The notes: generated by a model from the sequence alone, not told the origin. 64,000 nt of DNA from Nonomuraea basaltis (GCF_005893125.1 NZ_VCJS01000030.1:24473-88472), one strand, 5' to 3'; positions 1 through 10,058 are shown, counted from the first letter of the stretch. Program-made: numbers and translations.

Positions 1-2
1 CA

Positions 3-878
3 ACCCCGGGGGAACACGGCAAAGGCCTCGAAATGGTGGTCAATCTGTGGTTCCTCTGGACGTGCTGCGGCATGCAGGCCCTCGGCGACGATCTGCTCCG
101 GCGCGGCCTGGACCTCGATCGCGCTCCCAGCCCCATCCGGGTCAACGCGCTGTTGCTGCACGCCTGGGTACTGATCGAGCGTGGCGACCTCGACGACGCG
201 GAGCGCATCCTCGCCGAGTGCGATGCCGCGGGTTCCGGCGCCGCCGCCTACCTCAGCCAACTCCAGGCGCACCTGGCCGTCCTCAGGGGTGATGTGGGCG
301 ACTCCTTGCGGCTCATCAAGGACGCCCGGGTACGGCACCGCGAGGCCGGCAACGTCGTTCCCGGCCTGCTGACCACCTATATCGTCATGGCCACGGCCCT
401 GATGCTCGGCGGCCATCACGACGAGGCCGCCTCCGTCCTCAACGAAGGCCGCAACCTGTGCCACACCTGCGGCGACTACTGGACCCTCACCCGGCTAGAT
501 CTCCTCCTCGCCCAGGCCCAGCACCTCGCCGGCGACAGTGCCGCCACAGCGTCCACCCGTGACTCCCTGCACATCGCCCGCCTGCTGGACGACAGCATCT
601 CCTTGATCGAAGGACTGGAGATGTCCGTCGTGATCGCCGAAACCGAAGAGGAAGACGAGCTCGCCACGATCCTGCTCGGCGCATCCGATGCCGCCTCGAA
701 GCAGGTCGAGGTGCCGCCGTGCCGCCGCTCACCCGTCCTGTCCACCATGCTCCGCACGTCGGAGTTGAGGCTGCGCGGACGCGTGAACAGGGCGAAGTTC
801 CATCAACTGATCGAGCTGGGAGGCTCCACCAGCCTGCCGGCCGCCGTGGAACACGCGCTTCAGGGCACCTCTCCCTGA
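3..878 (+). CDS. C-terminal part of a TPR-containing transcriptional regulator (5' end outside window)
   Basis: The frame is open from the first bases of the window, so the upstream part of the gene is missing; the internal ATG at 33 is probably not the start. About 290 residues are visible. They are an alpha-helical repeat region rich in paired Leu/Ala helices (such as the LLLHAWVLIERGDLDDAERIL stretch), followed by a tail with ATILLGASDAA and a short basic region. Tails of this kind close the large actinobacterial ATP-dependent regulators of the BTAD/SARP or LuxR type, where TPR helices follow an NB-ARC ATPase. No DNA-binding domain lies in the visible part. The call rests on repeat pattern and tail similarity; the sub-family is uncertain. 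Confidence 0.6.
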   Translation, partial: TPGEHGKGLEMVVNLWFLWTCCGMQALGDDLLRRGLDLDRAPSPIRVNALLLHAWVLIERGDLDDAERILAECDAAGSGAAAYLSQLQAHLAVLRGDVGDSLRLIKDARVRHREAGNVVPGLLTTYIVMATALMLGGHHDEAASVLNEGRNLCHTCGDYWTLTRLDLLLAQAQHLAGDSAATASTRDSLHIARLLDDSISLIEGLEMSVVIAETEEEDELATILLGASDAASKQVEVPPCRRSPVLSTMLRTSELRLRGRVNRAKFHQLIELGGSTSLPAAVEHALQGTSP

Positions 879-1035
879 CCCGTGCGGCACGCGGCCGGGC
901 TTGGGGAATAAGTGGACAGGGCCTGCCCACCGAGCCGAGCCCTGAGATCGGATGTATGCCCCCTATGGCGCCTTGGTGTGGGTGGATCCTAGGGTTGTGC
1001 CCAGCAAGTAGTCCGATGTCTCTTCGAGGTGTGCC

Positions 1036-2388
1036 ATGACCGACGACTCGCACTCCCTGACCGGCCGACCGGTCCCGGCGTGGTTCACCGACGCCAAGTT
1101 CGGCGTCTTCATCCACTGGGGCGCGTACTCGGTGCCTGCCTGGGCAGAGCCGACCGGCGAGCTGGGCGCCACCGATCCGGAGGTGTGGTTCGCGCACAAC
1201 CCGTACGCCGAGTGGTACTGGAACACCAGCCAGATCGAGGGCAGCCCGGCCTGGGCGCACCATCACGCGGTGCATGGGGGCCGCCCGTACGACGACTTCC
1301 TCGACCTGTGGCGGGCCGAGTCGTTCGATCCGGGCGACTGGGCGGACCTGTTCGCCCGCGCCGGCGCCCACTACGTCGTGCCGACCACCAAGCACCACGA
1401 CGGCATCGCGCTGTGGGACGCGCCCGGCACCGGCACCCGCAACACCGTCCACCGCGGCCCGCGCCGCGACCTGGTCGCCGACCTGGCGGGCGCCGTGCGC
1501 GCCCGAGGGCTGCGCTTCGGCGTGTACTACTCCGGCGGTCTCGACTGGTACGCCGGCCGCCGCGCCGTGATCCGCCACGAGGACCTGATCGACGACTACG
1601 GCCGCCCCCACGAGGCCGCCTACGCCGCCTACGCGCTGCGCCAGGTGCGCGACCTGATCGACCGCTACCGGCCGGACGTGTTGTGGAACGACATCGGCTG
1701 GCCCGACCTGGGCATGGCCGACCTGCCGGGCCTGTTCGCCCACTACTACGCCGCCGTCCCGGAGGGTGTGGTCAACGACCGCTGGGACGGCGCCCACGCC
1801 GACTACCTGACCAGCGAGTACCAGGCGGGCCGCGAGAAGGAGGCGGCCGCCGCCTGGGAGAACTGCCGGGGTGTCGGCCTGTCCTTCGGCTACAACCGCA
1901 ACGAGGGCCCCGAGCACCTGCTCGACCCGGCGGGCGCGGTGCGGCTGCTGGTGGACGTGGTCTCGCGCGGCGGCAACCTGCTGCTCAACGTCGGCCCCAA
2001 GGCCGACGGCACCCTGCCGGAAGAGCAGCGCGCCGTCCTGGAGGGCATCGCGTCCTGGATGGCGCACCACGCCGCCGCCGTCCACGCGACCAGGCCCCTG
2101 GAGCCCGGCGACGCCGTCCCCGGCGGCGAGACCGCCGCGGGAGAGGGCCCGCCCTGGGTCCGCTGGACCCGCGACGACCGGCACGCCTACGCGTTCGTCG
2201 CGGGCGCGCCGGGCGGCGAGGCGGTGCTCAAGGCCCGGCCGGGGCTGCTCGACCCGGCCACCGCCGCCCGCCTGGACGGCGGCCCGGTCAGCGCCGCGGC
2301 TGTCCCGGACGGCGTTCGGGTCACCTCGCCGGGGCTCGGCGCGCCGCTTCCCGCCGCGATCCGCTTCACGCTGGCATCGCCGGGATGA
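1036..2388 (+). CDS. alpha-L-fucosidase, glycoside hydrolase family 29
   Basis: The 450-residue protein begins with the GH29 N-terminal signature WFTDAKFGVFIHWGAYSVPA (residues 16-35). It continues with the active-site strand around KHHDG (119-123) and with VLWNDIGWP (215-223), in which Asp219 aligns with the catalytic nucleophile of GH29 fucosidases. A small C-terminal beta region follows the barrel. No signal peptide is visible, so it is probably cytoplasmic and acts on imported fuco-oligosaccharides by a retaining mechanism. The start at 1036 is preceded by a purine-rich GAGG. The gene stands alone, so regulation cannot be inferred. The family assignment is secure, but exact substrate specificity is not visible. 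Confidence 0.9.
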   Translation: MTDDSHSLTGRPVPAWFTDAKFGVFIHWGAYSVPAWAEPTGELGATDPEVWFAHNPYAEWYWNTSQIEGSPAWAHHHAVHGGRPYDDFLDLWRAESFDPGDWADLFARAGAHYVVPTTKHHDGIALWDAPGTGTRNTVHRGPRRDLVADLAGAVRARGLRFGVYYSGGLDWYAGRRAVIRHEDLIDDYGRPHEAAYAAYALRQVRDLIDRYRPDVLWNDIGWPDLGMADLPGLFAHYYAAVPEGVVNDRWDGAHADYLTSEYQAGREKEAAAAWENCRGVGLSFGYNRNEGPEHLLDPAGAVRLLVDVVSRGGNLLLNVGPKADGTLPEEQRAVLEGIASWMAHHAAAVHATRPLEPGDAVPGGETAAGEGPPWVRWTRDDRHAYAFVAGAPGGEAVLKARPGLLDPATAARLDGGPVSAAAVPDGVRVTSPGLGAPLPAAIRFTLASPG

Positions 2389-2660
2389 GGCTGACGCCGG
2401 CGCCCTCAGGCGAGCCGACCATCTGATCATCGAAGGGCACGGATACCACTGGCGGCCCGGCTCCAGCGCTCATCTCGGCGTCACCACTGCTGCGCCGGCG
2501 GGTGCTTGGGCGCAGACCTCGCGGTCCGGGTCGCGAGTGAGAGACACCGCGTGGGGGTGAATCCGTCGCGCGAATCCTGCTGGACGAGCTGCCCGGAAGC
2601 CTGCGGCGGAGGCGCTCGGGCTGCCAGCCGGGCAATCTGCTCACGTACGAATAGTGCTGT

Positions 2661-4127
2661 TCAGATGATCCGGAAGTTGGCCATCATCATCATGTCCTCG
2701 TGTTCGAGGTTGTGGCAGTGGAAGACGTACTTGCCGCGGTAGGAGTCGAACCTGAGCAGGACCTCGGCCTGGTCGCCGCTGGCCAAGTCCACGGTGTCCT
2801 TCCAGCCGGTGGCGTAGGGGCCGGGGTCCAGCACCTGGAAGGGCGCGAGGTGGATGTGGATGGGGTGCGCCACGTTCTGCGCGCGCAGCTTCCACCGCTC
2901 CACCGTGCCGAGCCTGGGGGTGGCCGCGATGTGGTCGGGGCTGAACGCCCGGCCGTTGACGGTCCACAGGCTCGTTGCGTGCCGTTCCGCGCCGCCGCGC
3001 TGGAAGGTGAAGGTCCGCTCCACGACGGCCTCTGACGGCGACAGCGGCCGGAAGTCGGTCAGCTTGGCCGGGATGCGGCTGTCATCGGGTGCCTTGCGAG
3101 CCACCACGAAGCGCATGACGTTGGCGGTGCCGCCCTGGCCGAGCCGGTTCGTCAGCGTCACCGCCTGCCCGATCGGATAAGCCGAGAAGTCGACCACGAC
3201 GTCGAACCGCTCCGCCTGCGCGATCTGCAGCTCGGCGTGCGCGGCCGGCGCGCCGAGCAGGCCCAGGTCGCTGCCGATCTGGACGAACGACGGCCCGCTG
3301 GGCGGCAGCGGATCGAGCGCGAGCCGGTAGCGGCGGGCGTTGGAGGCGTTGAGGATGCGGAAGCGGTACCGGGTGGCGGTGACCTCCATGACCGGCCACG
3401 GCGCCCCGTTCACCAGCACGCAGTCACCCAGCACGCCGCTGATGAAGTCGCTGTGCACGTCCGGGTAGATCATCGAACCGTCCTCTGCGAAGGAGCGGTC
3501 GGCGATCATGAGGGGGACGTCCCGGTCGCCCTTCGGCAGTGGGAGCGCGTCCTCCTCGTCGTCGTGCACGAGGTGGAAGCCGGCGAGTCCCTTGTAGACG
3601 TGCGGTCCGGTGTAGTCCATTCGATGGTCGTGGTACCACAGGGTGGTCGCGGGCTGGTCGAGCGGATACACGTACTCGTGGGCGGACCCGGGAGGGATGA
3701 GGTCGGTGGGATAGCCGTCGTGCTCGGCGGGCGTCCTGCCGCCGTGGAGGTGCACCACGACGGGCTCGGGCAGCTCGTTGCGGTGGCGCACGACGGTCTT
3801 GCGGTCGCGCCGCGACACGATCGTGGGGCCGGGGAAGATCCCGTTGTACCCCCACACCTGTGTACGCAGGCCGGGCAGGATCTCCGCCTGGCTGACACGC
3901 TGGGTGATCTCGTACACATCGGTGCCGGCGGGGCGTAGCACCGGCGGGATCGGTAACGGCACGGTGAACGGCTCCGGCAGCCGGGCCGTGCTGCGGAGCA
4001 GGCTGCCGGCGCTGGACTCGGTCTCCACGTTCCCGCCGCCGCGCGTGGACCCGCCGCAGCCCGCCAGGGGAGCCAGGATCAGGCCGCTCGCGGCTGTCCG
4101 CAGGAGGCGCCGCCGGGACAGGTTCAC
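2661..4127 (-). CDS. Tat-exported multicopper oxidase lipoprotein
   Basis: The GTG start at 4127 overlaps the stop of the upstream 70-residue gene (GTGA), giving 488 residues. The N-terminus carries a twin-arginine motif (SRRRLL, residues 4-9) and a lipobox LAGC with Cys24, so the protein is probably folded with copper in the cytosol and anchored outside. All four copper-binding clusters are present in order: HLHGG, WYHDH, HPIHIHL and FHCHNLEHEDMMMM, the last supplying type-1 Cys/His/Met ligands. Bilirubin-oxidase/CotA-like laccases and copper-detoxifying cuprous oxidases share this layout. The Met-rich end hints at a copper-related role, but the substrate cannot be told from sequence. Any start further upstream would read through the small gene. 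Confidence 0.88.
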   Translation of the reverse strand: MNLSRRRLLRTAASGLILAPLAGCGGSTRGGGNVETESSAGSLLRSTARLPEPFTVPLPIPPVLRPAGTDVYEITQRVSQAEILPGLRTQVWGYNGIFPGPTIVSRRDRKTVVRHRNELPEPVVVHLHGGRTPAEHDGYPTDLIPPGSAHEYVYPLDQPATTLWYHDHRMDYTGPHVYKGLAGFHLVHDDEEDALPLPKGDRDVPLMIADRSFAEDGSMIYPDVHSDFISGVLGDCVLVNGAPWPVMEVTATRYRFRILNASNARRYRLALDPLPPSGPSFVQIGSDLGLLGAPAAHAELQIAQAERFDVVVDFSAYPIGQAVTLTNRLGQGGTANVMRFVVARKAPDDSRIPAKLTDFRPLSPSEAVVERTFTFQRGGAERHATSLWTVNGRAFSPDHIAATPRLGTVERWKLRAQNVAHPIHIHLAPFQVLDPGPYATGWKDTVDLASGDQAEVLLRFDSYRGKYVFHCHNLEHEDMMMMANFRII

Positions 4128-4336
4128 GACTTGCCCTTCCGCGCGTTGTCGATCAGGACCGCGGTGACCGCGCCCACGACGGCCAGGACCTGCGGGCCGA
4201 ACCCGATGATGAACGTCCACGGCGCCCGCATCGTGCCGTTGGACACGACCAGTCTGCCCAGCACTTCGCTGAACAGGACGAATCCCACTGCCAGCCCGGC
4301 GAAGAGGCCAAGAATCGCTACCCCGAGTGTTCTCAT
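4124..4336 (-). CDS. small two-helix membrane protein coupled to the multicopper oxidase
   Basis: The 70-residue protein has two hydrophobic segments (about residues 4-26 and 42-63) joined by a short polar loop, and it ends in a basic KGKS tail. Its stop overlaps the GTG of the multicopper oxidase gene, so the two are translationally coupled. I do not recognise the family. The context suggests a membrane partner or chaperone for the exported oxidase, but that is inference only. No clear ribosome-binding site precedes the ATG, which may mean a short or absent leader. The gene lies back to back with the histidine kinase gene. Confidence 0.65.
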   Translation of the reverse strand: MRTLGVAILGLFAGLAVGFVLFSEVLGRLVVSNGTMRAPWTFIIGFGPQVLAVVGAVTAVLIDNARKGKS

Positions 4337-4434
4337 GCCGCCGAACGCTAGATCGCCGTGGCGGCCCTGGTAATCGGCTGGAGGCGACAGCCGGTGTCAA
4401 CATCGGGCGACTGTGGGCCGTCGGCCGATCTGGC

Positions 4435-4440
4435 TATCCT
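4435..4440 (+). promoter_or_regulatory. -10 element for a probable leaderless histidine kinase mRNA
   Basis: TATCCT lies exactly seven bases before the GTG at 4448. This is the spacing expected if transcription begins at the start codon. No Shine-Dalgarno sequence precedes the GTG. The -35 region is weak. Confidence 0.45.
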
Positions 4441-4447
4441 CGGGTTC

Positions 4448-5599
4448 GTGCAGGCAGGGAAACGTCAGCTCTTCGGCGACGCGGTGCTGGGCGTGGCCGT
4501 GTCGGCCGTGGTCGCCGTGGCCGTCGCGATGGATCTCGGCGGCACGCGCGGTCCCGACCTGGTGGCATACATGTTCGCGGCCGGGCTGGGCGCGCTCATG
4601 CTCGTACGGCGGCGCTTTCCCGTGCTGGCGTTGGCGGCGACCGCCGTCGGCCTGATCGCTTACCACGCCGCCGGCTACCCGCCGATCGGGCTGGCCCTGC
4701 CGGTGGCGGCCGCCCTCTACTCCGCGGCCGAGGCGGGCAGCCTCGTGGTCGCCGGAGCGGTGGCGGGGGCCCTCGTACTGGTGAGCACCACGTTCCGGCT
4801 GCGCGAGGGCGATGACCCGGAATATCTGCTGGGGTTCGAGCTGTCGTCCACGATCGGGCTGATGGTGGCCGCGCTCGCGCTCGGCGCGGCCGTGCGGGCG
4901 ACCCGGCTGCTGCGTGCCGAGCAGCGCCGTACGATCGCGCGGGCCGCGGCAGAGCGCGAGCACGAGGCCCGGCGGCGAGTGGAGGAGGAGCGGCTGCGGA
5001 TCGCGCGGGACCTGCACGACGTGCTCGGCCACACGATCGCGGTGATCTCGGTCCAGGCCGACGTGGCCAGGGAGGCCCTCGACGACGACCAGGCCGCGGC
5101 CCGCACGGCGCTGACGATCATCCGGCGGGCCGGCGACGACGCCAACCGCGAGCTGCGCGGCACGCTCGGGCTGCTCAGGGACGCCGAACACGGCGTCGGC
5201 CGGGCGCCCACCGCCAGCCTGCGCCATCTGGACGCGCTCGTGGCGGCGACCGCCGGCAGCGGGCTGGCGGTCCAGCTCAGCACCGAGGGAGATCCGGTGT
5301 GCCTGCCCGTGGTCGTGGACGCCACGGCCTGCCGGATCGTGCAGGAGTCGCTGACCAACTGCCTGCGGCACGCCCGGGCGACCAAGGCCGAGGTTAGCCT
5401 GCGCTACGAACGCGACCGGCTCGGCATCACCGTCGCCGACGACGGGCGCGGCGCCGACCTGCCTCGCGAGCCGGTCGGGCGCGGGCTGGCCGGAATGCGG
5501 GAGCGGGCCACGCTGCTGGGCGGTCACCTGGCGGTGAGCTCGCGGCCCGGCGCCGGGTTCCGCGTCGAGGCGTCGCTGCCGCTGGAGGCGCCGCGATGA
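4448..5599 (+). CDS. sensor histidine kinase, NarL/DesK class (HisKA_3)
   Basis: The 383-residue protein has four to five N-terminal membrane helices and a coiled linker rich in Arg/Glu. The HisKA_3 dimerisation box RIARDLHDVLGH carries the phospho-accepting His, and the ATPase domain shows QESLTNCLRH (N box), DDGRGAD and GRGLAGMRER (G boxes). The frame is open to 4358, but I prefer the GTG at 4448 because a -10-like hexamer sits seven bases upstream and the hydrophobic region begins just after. It is coupled (ATGA) to the response regulator gene. The signal is unknown; the short extracytoplasmic loops suggest sensing within the membrane. The adjacent copper oxidase on the other strand could be a target, but nothing in the sequence proves this. 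Confidence 0.88.
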   Translation: MQAGKRQLFGDAVLGVAVSAVVAVAVAMDLGGTRGPDLVAYMFAAGLGALMLVRRRFPVLALAATAVGLIAYHAAGYPPIGLALPVAAALYSAAEAGSLVVAGAVAGALVLVSTTFRLREGDDPEYLLGFELSSTIGLMVAALALGAAVRATRLLRAEQRRTIARAAAEREHEARRRVEEERLRIARDLHDVLGHTIAVISVQADVAREALDDDQAAARTALTIIRRAGDDANRELRGTLGLLRDAEHGVGRAPTASLRHLDALVAATAGSGLAVQLSTEGDPVCLPVVVDATACRIVQESLTNCLRHARATKAEVSLRYERDRLGITVADDGRGADLPREPVGRGLAGMRERATLLGGHLAVSSRPGAGFRVEASLPLEAPR

Positions 5600-6297
5600 T
5601 CCGGGTCGCGCTGGTCGACGATCAGGAGCTGATGCGCGCGGGGCTGCGTGCGCTGCTGGAGCGGGCTGCGGACATCACCGTCGTCGGTGAGGCCGCGGAT
5701 GGCCTGGCGGGATACGCGCTCGCGGTCGCGGCGCGGCCTGACGTCGTGCTCATGGACATTCGCATGCCGGGGGTCGACGGGATCGAAGCGACCCGGCGGA
5801 TCGTGGCCGACGAGCGGCTGCGTGACGTGCGGGTCGTCGTGCTCACCACCTTCGACACCGACGAGCACCTTTTCGACGCCATCCGCGCGGGCTCGTCGGG
5901 GTTCCTGCTGAAGAACGTCGCCCCGGACGAGCTGCGCGGGGCGGTGCGTACGGTGGCGGGCGGCGAGGCGCTGCTCTCGCCTTCGGTCACCCGGCGCGTG
6001 CTGGCGGCCGTCGCCGGCCGGCACCGTCCGCCTCGGGGGCGGCTGCCGGCGGCGCTCACCGGGCGCGAGCGGGAGCTGCTCGCCGAGATCGCCGCCGGGC
6101 GCTCCAACGACGAGATCTCCCGGCGCCTGTTCCTCAGCCCGGCCACCACCCGCACATATGTCAGCCGGCTGCTGACCAAGCTCGGGGCGCGCGACCGTGC
6201 CCAGCTCGTGCATCTCGCGTATGAGAGCGGCCTGGTCCAGCCGGGCGAAGACGACGGGTCTGCGGTGGCGGGCCCGCTGCCGCCGTCCAGGTCATAG
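5596..6297 (+). CDS. response regulator, NarL/LuxR family
   Basis: The 233-residue protein has an N-terminal receiver domain with acidic pair Asp8/Asp9, phospho-acceptor Asp54 in VVLMDIRMPG, and a Lys in FLLKNVAP. A C-terminal LuxR helix-turn-helix follows (LTGRERELLAEIAAGRSNDE and the recognition helix SPATTRTYVSRLLTKL). Its ATG overlaps the kinase stop by four bases, so the two form a standard two-component pair. The promoters it binds cannot be seen from here. It ends about 100 bases before the convergent Lrp gene. Confidence 0.92.
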   Translation: MIRVALVDDQELMRAGLRALLERAADITVVGEAADGLAGYALAVAARPDVVLMDIRMPGVDGIEATRRIVADERLRDVRVVVLTTFDTDEHLFDAIRAGSSGFLLKNVAPDELRGAVRTVAGGEALLSPSVTRRVLAAVAGRHRPPRGRLPAALTGRERELLAEIAAGRSNDEISRRLFLSPATTRTYVSRLLTKLGARDRAQLVHLAYESGLVQPGEDDGSAVAGPLPPSRS

Positions 6298-6398
6298 CCC
6301 GGCTCGACGACGCCGGTGCCACCGGCGCGCAGGATCGCTTGGGCCACCGGGAGATCGCGCCGAAGTCCGTAAGGCGAATCGGAAGGCGGGCCCGAGCC

Positions 6399-6881
6399 TC
6401 ACTCCAGCGGCAGGGGGCGGCGTGGCACGGGCGCAGTGTGGATGAGAGACGTGGTCGTGTGACCGTACGGGGTGAACAGGTCGAGGATCGGTTCGAGCTC
6501 GTCGACCGCCCGCAGGTGCATCGTGAAGTAGAAGCAGTCGTCGCCGGTCATTCTGTAGCACTCGACGATCTGGGGAACTTCCTGGGCGATCTTGGAGATG
6601 CGGTGCAGTTCCCGGATCGCCGGACGGATCCGGACCATCACGGTGACCGGAAAGCCCAGGGCCCGCGGGTCGACCTCGGCGCGATAGCCGGTGATCACTC
6701 CCGTCTCCTCCAGCCGCTGCACCCGGTCGGCCACCGCAGGGGCCGACAGGGCGACCCGGCGGCCCAGTTCGGCAAAGCTCACTCTGGCGTCGACCTGCAG
6801 CTCGGCGAGAATGCGAAAGTCGAGGGCGTCCATTCCCTTTGATTCGTATGCCCGCTCGGGTCTGATCTTTCGATTCGCCAT
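6399..6881 (-). CDS. Lrp/AsnC family transcriptional regulator
   Basis: The 160-residue protein has an N-terminal winged helix (LDFRILAELQVDARVSFAEL, then SAPAVADRVQRLEETGVITG) and a C-terminal RAM/AsnC ligand-binding domain with GDDCFYFTMHL. Members of this family usually sense an amino acid and form octamers. Two starts are possible. The ATG at 6881 has a -10-like TAATTT six bases upstream, suggesting a leaderless message. The ATG at 6833, at MDALDFRIL, matches the usual family N-terminus. The gene is divergent from the aldo/keto reductase gene, with 206 bases between them, so that enzyme is its likeliest target. Confidence 0.88.
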   Translation of the reverse strand: MANRKIRPERAYESKGMDALDFRILAELQVDARVSFAELGRRVALSAPAVADRVQRLEETGVITGYRAEVDPRALGFPVTVMVRIRPAIRELHRISKIAQEVPQIVECYRMTGDDCFYFTMHLRAVDELEPILDLFTPYGHTTTSLIHTAPVPRRPLPLE

Positions 6882-7087
6882 TCTCCTAAATTACGGGCTG
6901 GCCGACGATGGCGTCATGCCGCCCGCTGGTCCTCGCGCCGTCCTCTCCGCGGCGTCTCCATGGACCTACTTCATCGGGAGCGCCGCCGGAGTCGGGGCTC
7001 GTGGTGCTCTCGGTCGCCCTCCACCGCGAGCTTCGGGACTCCTCCAGCCAAGGAGAAAGCCACAGAGCCACAGGAAGGAAAGACGAA

Positions 7088-8068
<981 letters not shown>

Positions 8069-8213
8069 GACGCCCCGTTCCCTGAGAGTCTCCACCCCGG
8101 GATCCCTTACGAAGCTAAGGGGACAAGCTGCTCTTTCGGTGTTGAGCATGTGTTGAGCCCAGGGGATGGCCACCTCGGCGATGTCCGGCATCATCTCGCC
8201 CACTACGCCTCCT

Positions 8214-8237
8214 TGACTTGAACCACGCTTCAAGTCA
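8214..8237. promoter_or_regulatory. perfect inverted repeat upstream of the MBL-fold hydrolase
   Basis: The arms TGACTTGAA and TTCAAGTCA (9 bp each) are separated by six bases, and the site ends 13 bases before the start codon at 8251. Its symmetry and position suggest a repressor or MerR-type operator. No regulator gene is immediately adjacent. Confidence 0.5.
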
Positions 8238-8250
8238 CAGACTGGCCGCC

Positions 8251-9066
8251 ATGCAGATCCATCACCTCAACTGCGGGTCCGTACGGCAGATCGAAGCCAC
8301 CTACCAAGGCCTGGCCCCCGCGCACGCCGTCAACCACTGCCTGCTGGTCGAGACCGACTCCGACGGGCTGGTCCTCATCGAAACCGGTCTCGGCCTCGAT
8401 GACGTACGCACCCCCAACGACACTCTCGGCGCCGACTGGGTCGAGATGGCCCAGCCCGTGCTGGATGAGCAGGAGACCGCCATACGCCAGGTCACCCGGC
8501 TGGGGTACGCCCCTGACGACGTACGCCACATCATCGTCACTCACCTCGACGTGGACCACTGCGGCGGCCTGCCCGACTTCCCCGCGGCCCAGGTTCACGT
8601 TCTGGCCGCCGAACTCGAAGCGGCGACCAGCCAGGCGCCCAGCTTCCGCTACCGCCCGGCTCACTGGGCGCACGGCCCGAACTGGGTGACCTACCCCGCC
8701 GACTCCGGCGAGGACTGGTTCGGCTTCACCTCCCTGCAGCCCAAGGGCCTTCCACCACAGATCCGCCTGGTCCCGCTCGGCGGCCACACCGCCGGCCACA
8801 CCGGAGTCGCGGTACACGACGGTGAGCACTGGCTGCTGCACTGCGGCGACGCCTACTACTACCACCGGGAACTCGGCGACGATCCCCACCCGCACCCGCT
8901 CCTGGACCTCGTGCAAACCAGCTCAGAGGTCCACCACGACCTCAGGCTCGGCACCCAGGCCCGGCTACGCGAACTCCTCCACCGCCACGGCGACCAAGTC
9001 TCGCTCGTCAGTGCCCACGACCCTTGGGAACTGGACCATTTTCGGAGACTTCATCTGCTGAAATAG
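8251..9066 (+). CDS. metallo-beta-lactamase-fold hydrolase
   Basis: The 271-residue protein carries the zinc motif THLDVDHCGG, a variant of HxHxDH. Downstream ligands are GGHTAGHTGV (His), HCGDAYY (Asp) and SAHDPWE (His). This pattern matches lactonase- or glyoxalase-II-like MBL hydrolases of the quorum-quenching AiiA type. The protein is cytoplasmic with no signal sequence. The frame is open from a TTG at 8218, but the ATG at 8251 is preferred because the earlier part lies inside a palindromic operator. It is convergent with the LysR gene. The substrate is unknown; an ester or lactone is likely. Confidence 0.82.
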   Translation: MQIHHLNCGSVRQIEATYQGLAPAHAVNHCLLVETDSDGLVLIETGLGLDDVRTPNDTLGADWVEMAQPVLDEQETAIRQVTRLGYAPDDVRHIIVTHLDVDHCGGLPDFPAAQVHVLAAELEAATSQAPSFRYRPAHWAHGPNWVTYPADSGEDWFGFTSLQPKGLPPQIRLVPLGGHTAGHTGVAVHDGEHWLLHCGDAYYYHRELGDDPHPHPLLDLVQTSSEVHHDLRLGTQARLRELLHRHGDQVSLVSAHDPWELDHFRRLHLLK

Positions 9067-9162
9067 CGGCTACTTGCCACATCCGAACGGCCAGTGGCGG
9101 CAACCCAGCGGTCTTCAGCCTGCTATCGTCACTGGTCCTTTCGATGTTGCTCAGCCGCGTCT

Positions 9163-10044
9163 TCAGGGGCGGGCTGCGGCGTACAGGATGTCGCGCATGC
9201 CAGGCAGCGACTCCCGGTCTTCTCGCCAGACGAGCCGCAGGCTGAGATCCGGCAGCGGAAGGTCGAGTCGGACCAGGGCGCCGGAGCGGAGGCTGTCGGC
9301 GACCGCGAACCCGGGTAGCAGCGAGATTCCGAGTCCGTGCTCCGCCCATGCACGCATCACCGGGACGCCTCCTACTTTGATCCGTTTGGGGCCGGAACCC
9401 AGGATCTTGTTCCCGGCCATCCAGAACGAGCACTCTGGCACGTTGACCAGGAGCCGCTCGTGCTTGAGGTCACCGGGCGTCAGCGCGGCTCGGGCGGCGA
9501 GCGGATGGGCGGGTGCCGATACCAGCGCGAGGGGCACCGGGTCGAGATCGATGAAGGCAAGCGATTCGGCGGGGGCGGGGAAGCCGAGTCCGCCGACATC
9601 GTCGCCGGAGTCCAGCAGGAGGGCGGCGTCCAGGCGTCCGGCGATCACGTCGGCAAGGAGGCCGTCGCGGGCGCGTTCGGAGTGGACCTCGACCTCGATA
9701 TCGGGCCTGCGTCCGGCGAATCGAGCGAGGACCTGAGGCACGTAGGAGCCGGCGAGCGTTTCCAGTGCGCCCAGTCGCAGCAACTGCCGTTCGCCCCTGA
9801 CGTCGCGGATGGCCTGCTCGGCCTGGTCGAGCAGAGAGCGCGCCCAGCCCTGCAGCCGTCGTCCGGCGGGAGTGAGTTCCATTCCCTTGGGGCCGCGCAC
9901 GAACAGGGCCACGCCCAGCATTCCTTCGAGGGTACGGATCTGCTGGGAGACGGACGAGGGGGCGAGGCCGAGCGCGACAGCGGCGTCGGTCACGGTCCTA
10001 TGCCGGACGACGGCCTCGAAGGTTCTGAGCTGACGCAACTCCAC
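9163..10044 (-). CDS. LysR family transcriptional regulator
   Basis: The 293-residue protein has the N-terminal LysR helix-turn-helix (VELRQLRTFEAVVRHRTVTD and APSSVSQQIRTLE) and a periplasmic-binding-like effector domain ending in LRLVWRED. The GTG start at 10044 is chosen because the family N-terminus begins there; earlier codons run into a 33-bp palindrome. It is divergent from an MFS exporter gene, the classical arrangement in which a LysR protein binds the shared intergenic region and controls the transporter. The effector is unknown and is probably the transporter substrate. Confidence 0.9.
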   Translation of the reverse strand: MELRQLRTFEAVVRHRTVTDAAVALGLAPSSVSQQIRTLEGMLGVALFVRGPKGMELTPAGRRLQGWARSLLDQAEQAIRDVRGERQLLRLGALETLAGSYVPQVLARFAGRRPDIEVEVHSERARDGLLADVIAGRLDAALLLDSGDDVGGLGFPAPAESLAFIDLDPVPLALVSAPAHPLAARAALTPGDLKHERLLVNVPECSFWMAGNKILGSGPKRIKVGGVPVMRAWAEHGLGISLLPGFAVADSLRSGALVRLDLPLPDLSLRLVWREDRESLPGMRDILYAAARP

Positions 10045-10058
10045 GCGAGCGGAACGAC

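Noticed and set aside
487..2430. Long minus-strand reading frame (647 codons)
   Set aside because: It is antisense to the TPR gene and the fucosidase, has low-complexity Arg/Gly/Ala/Val composition and no domain. It is a GC-skew artefact, like those opposite 4397-5527, 26721-28088, 32740-34458, 41674-43842 and 46997-48229.
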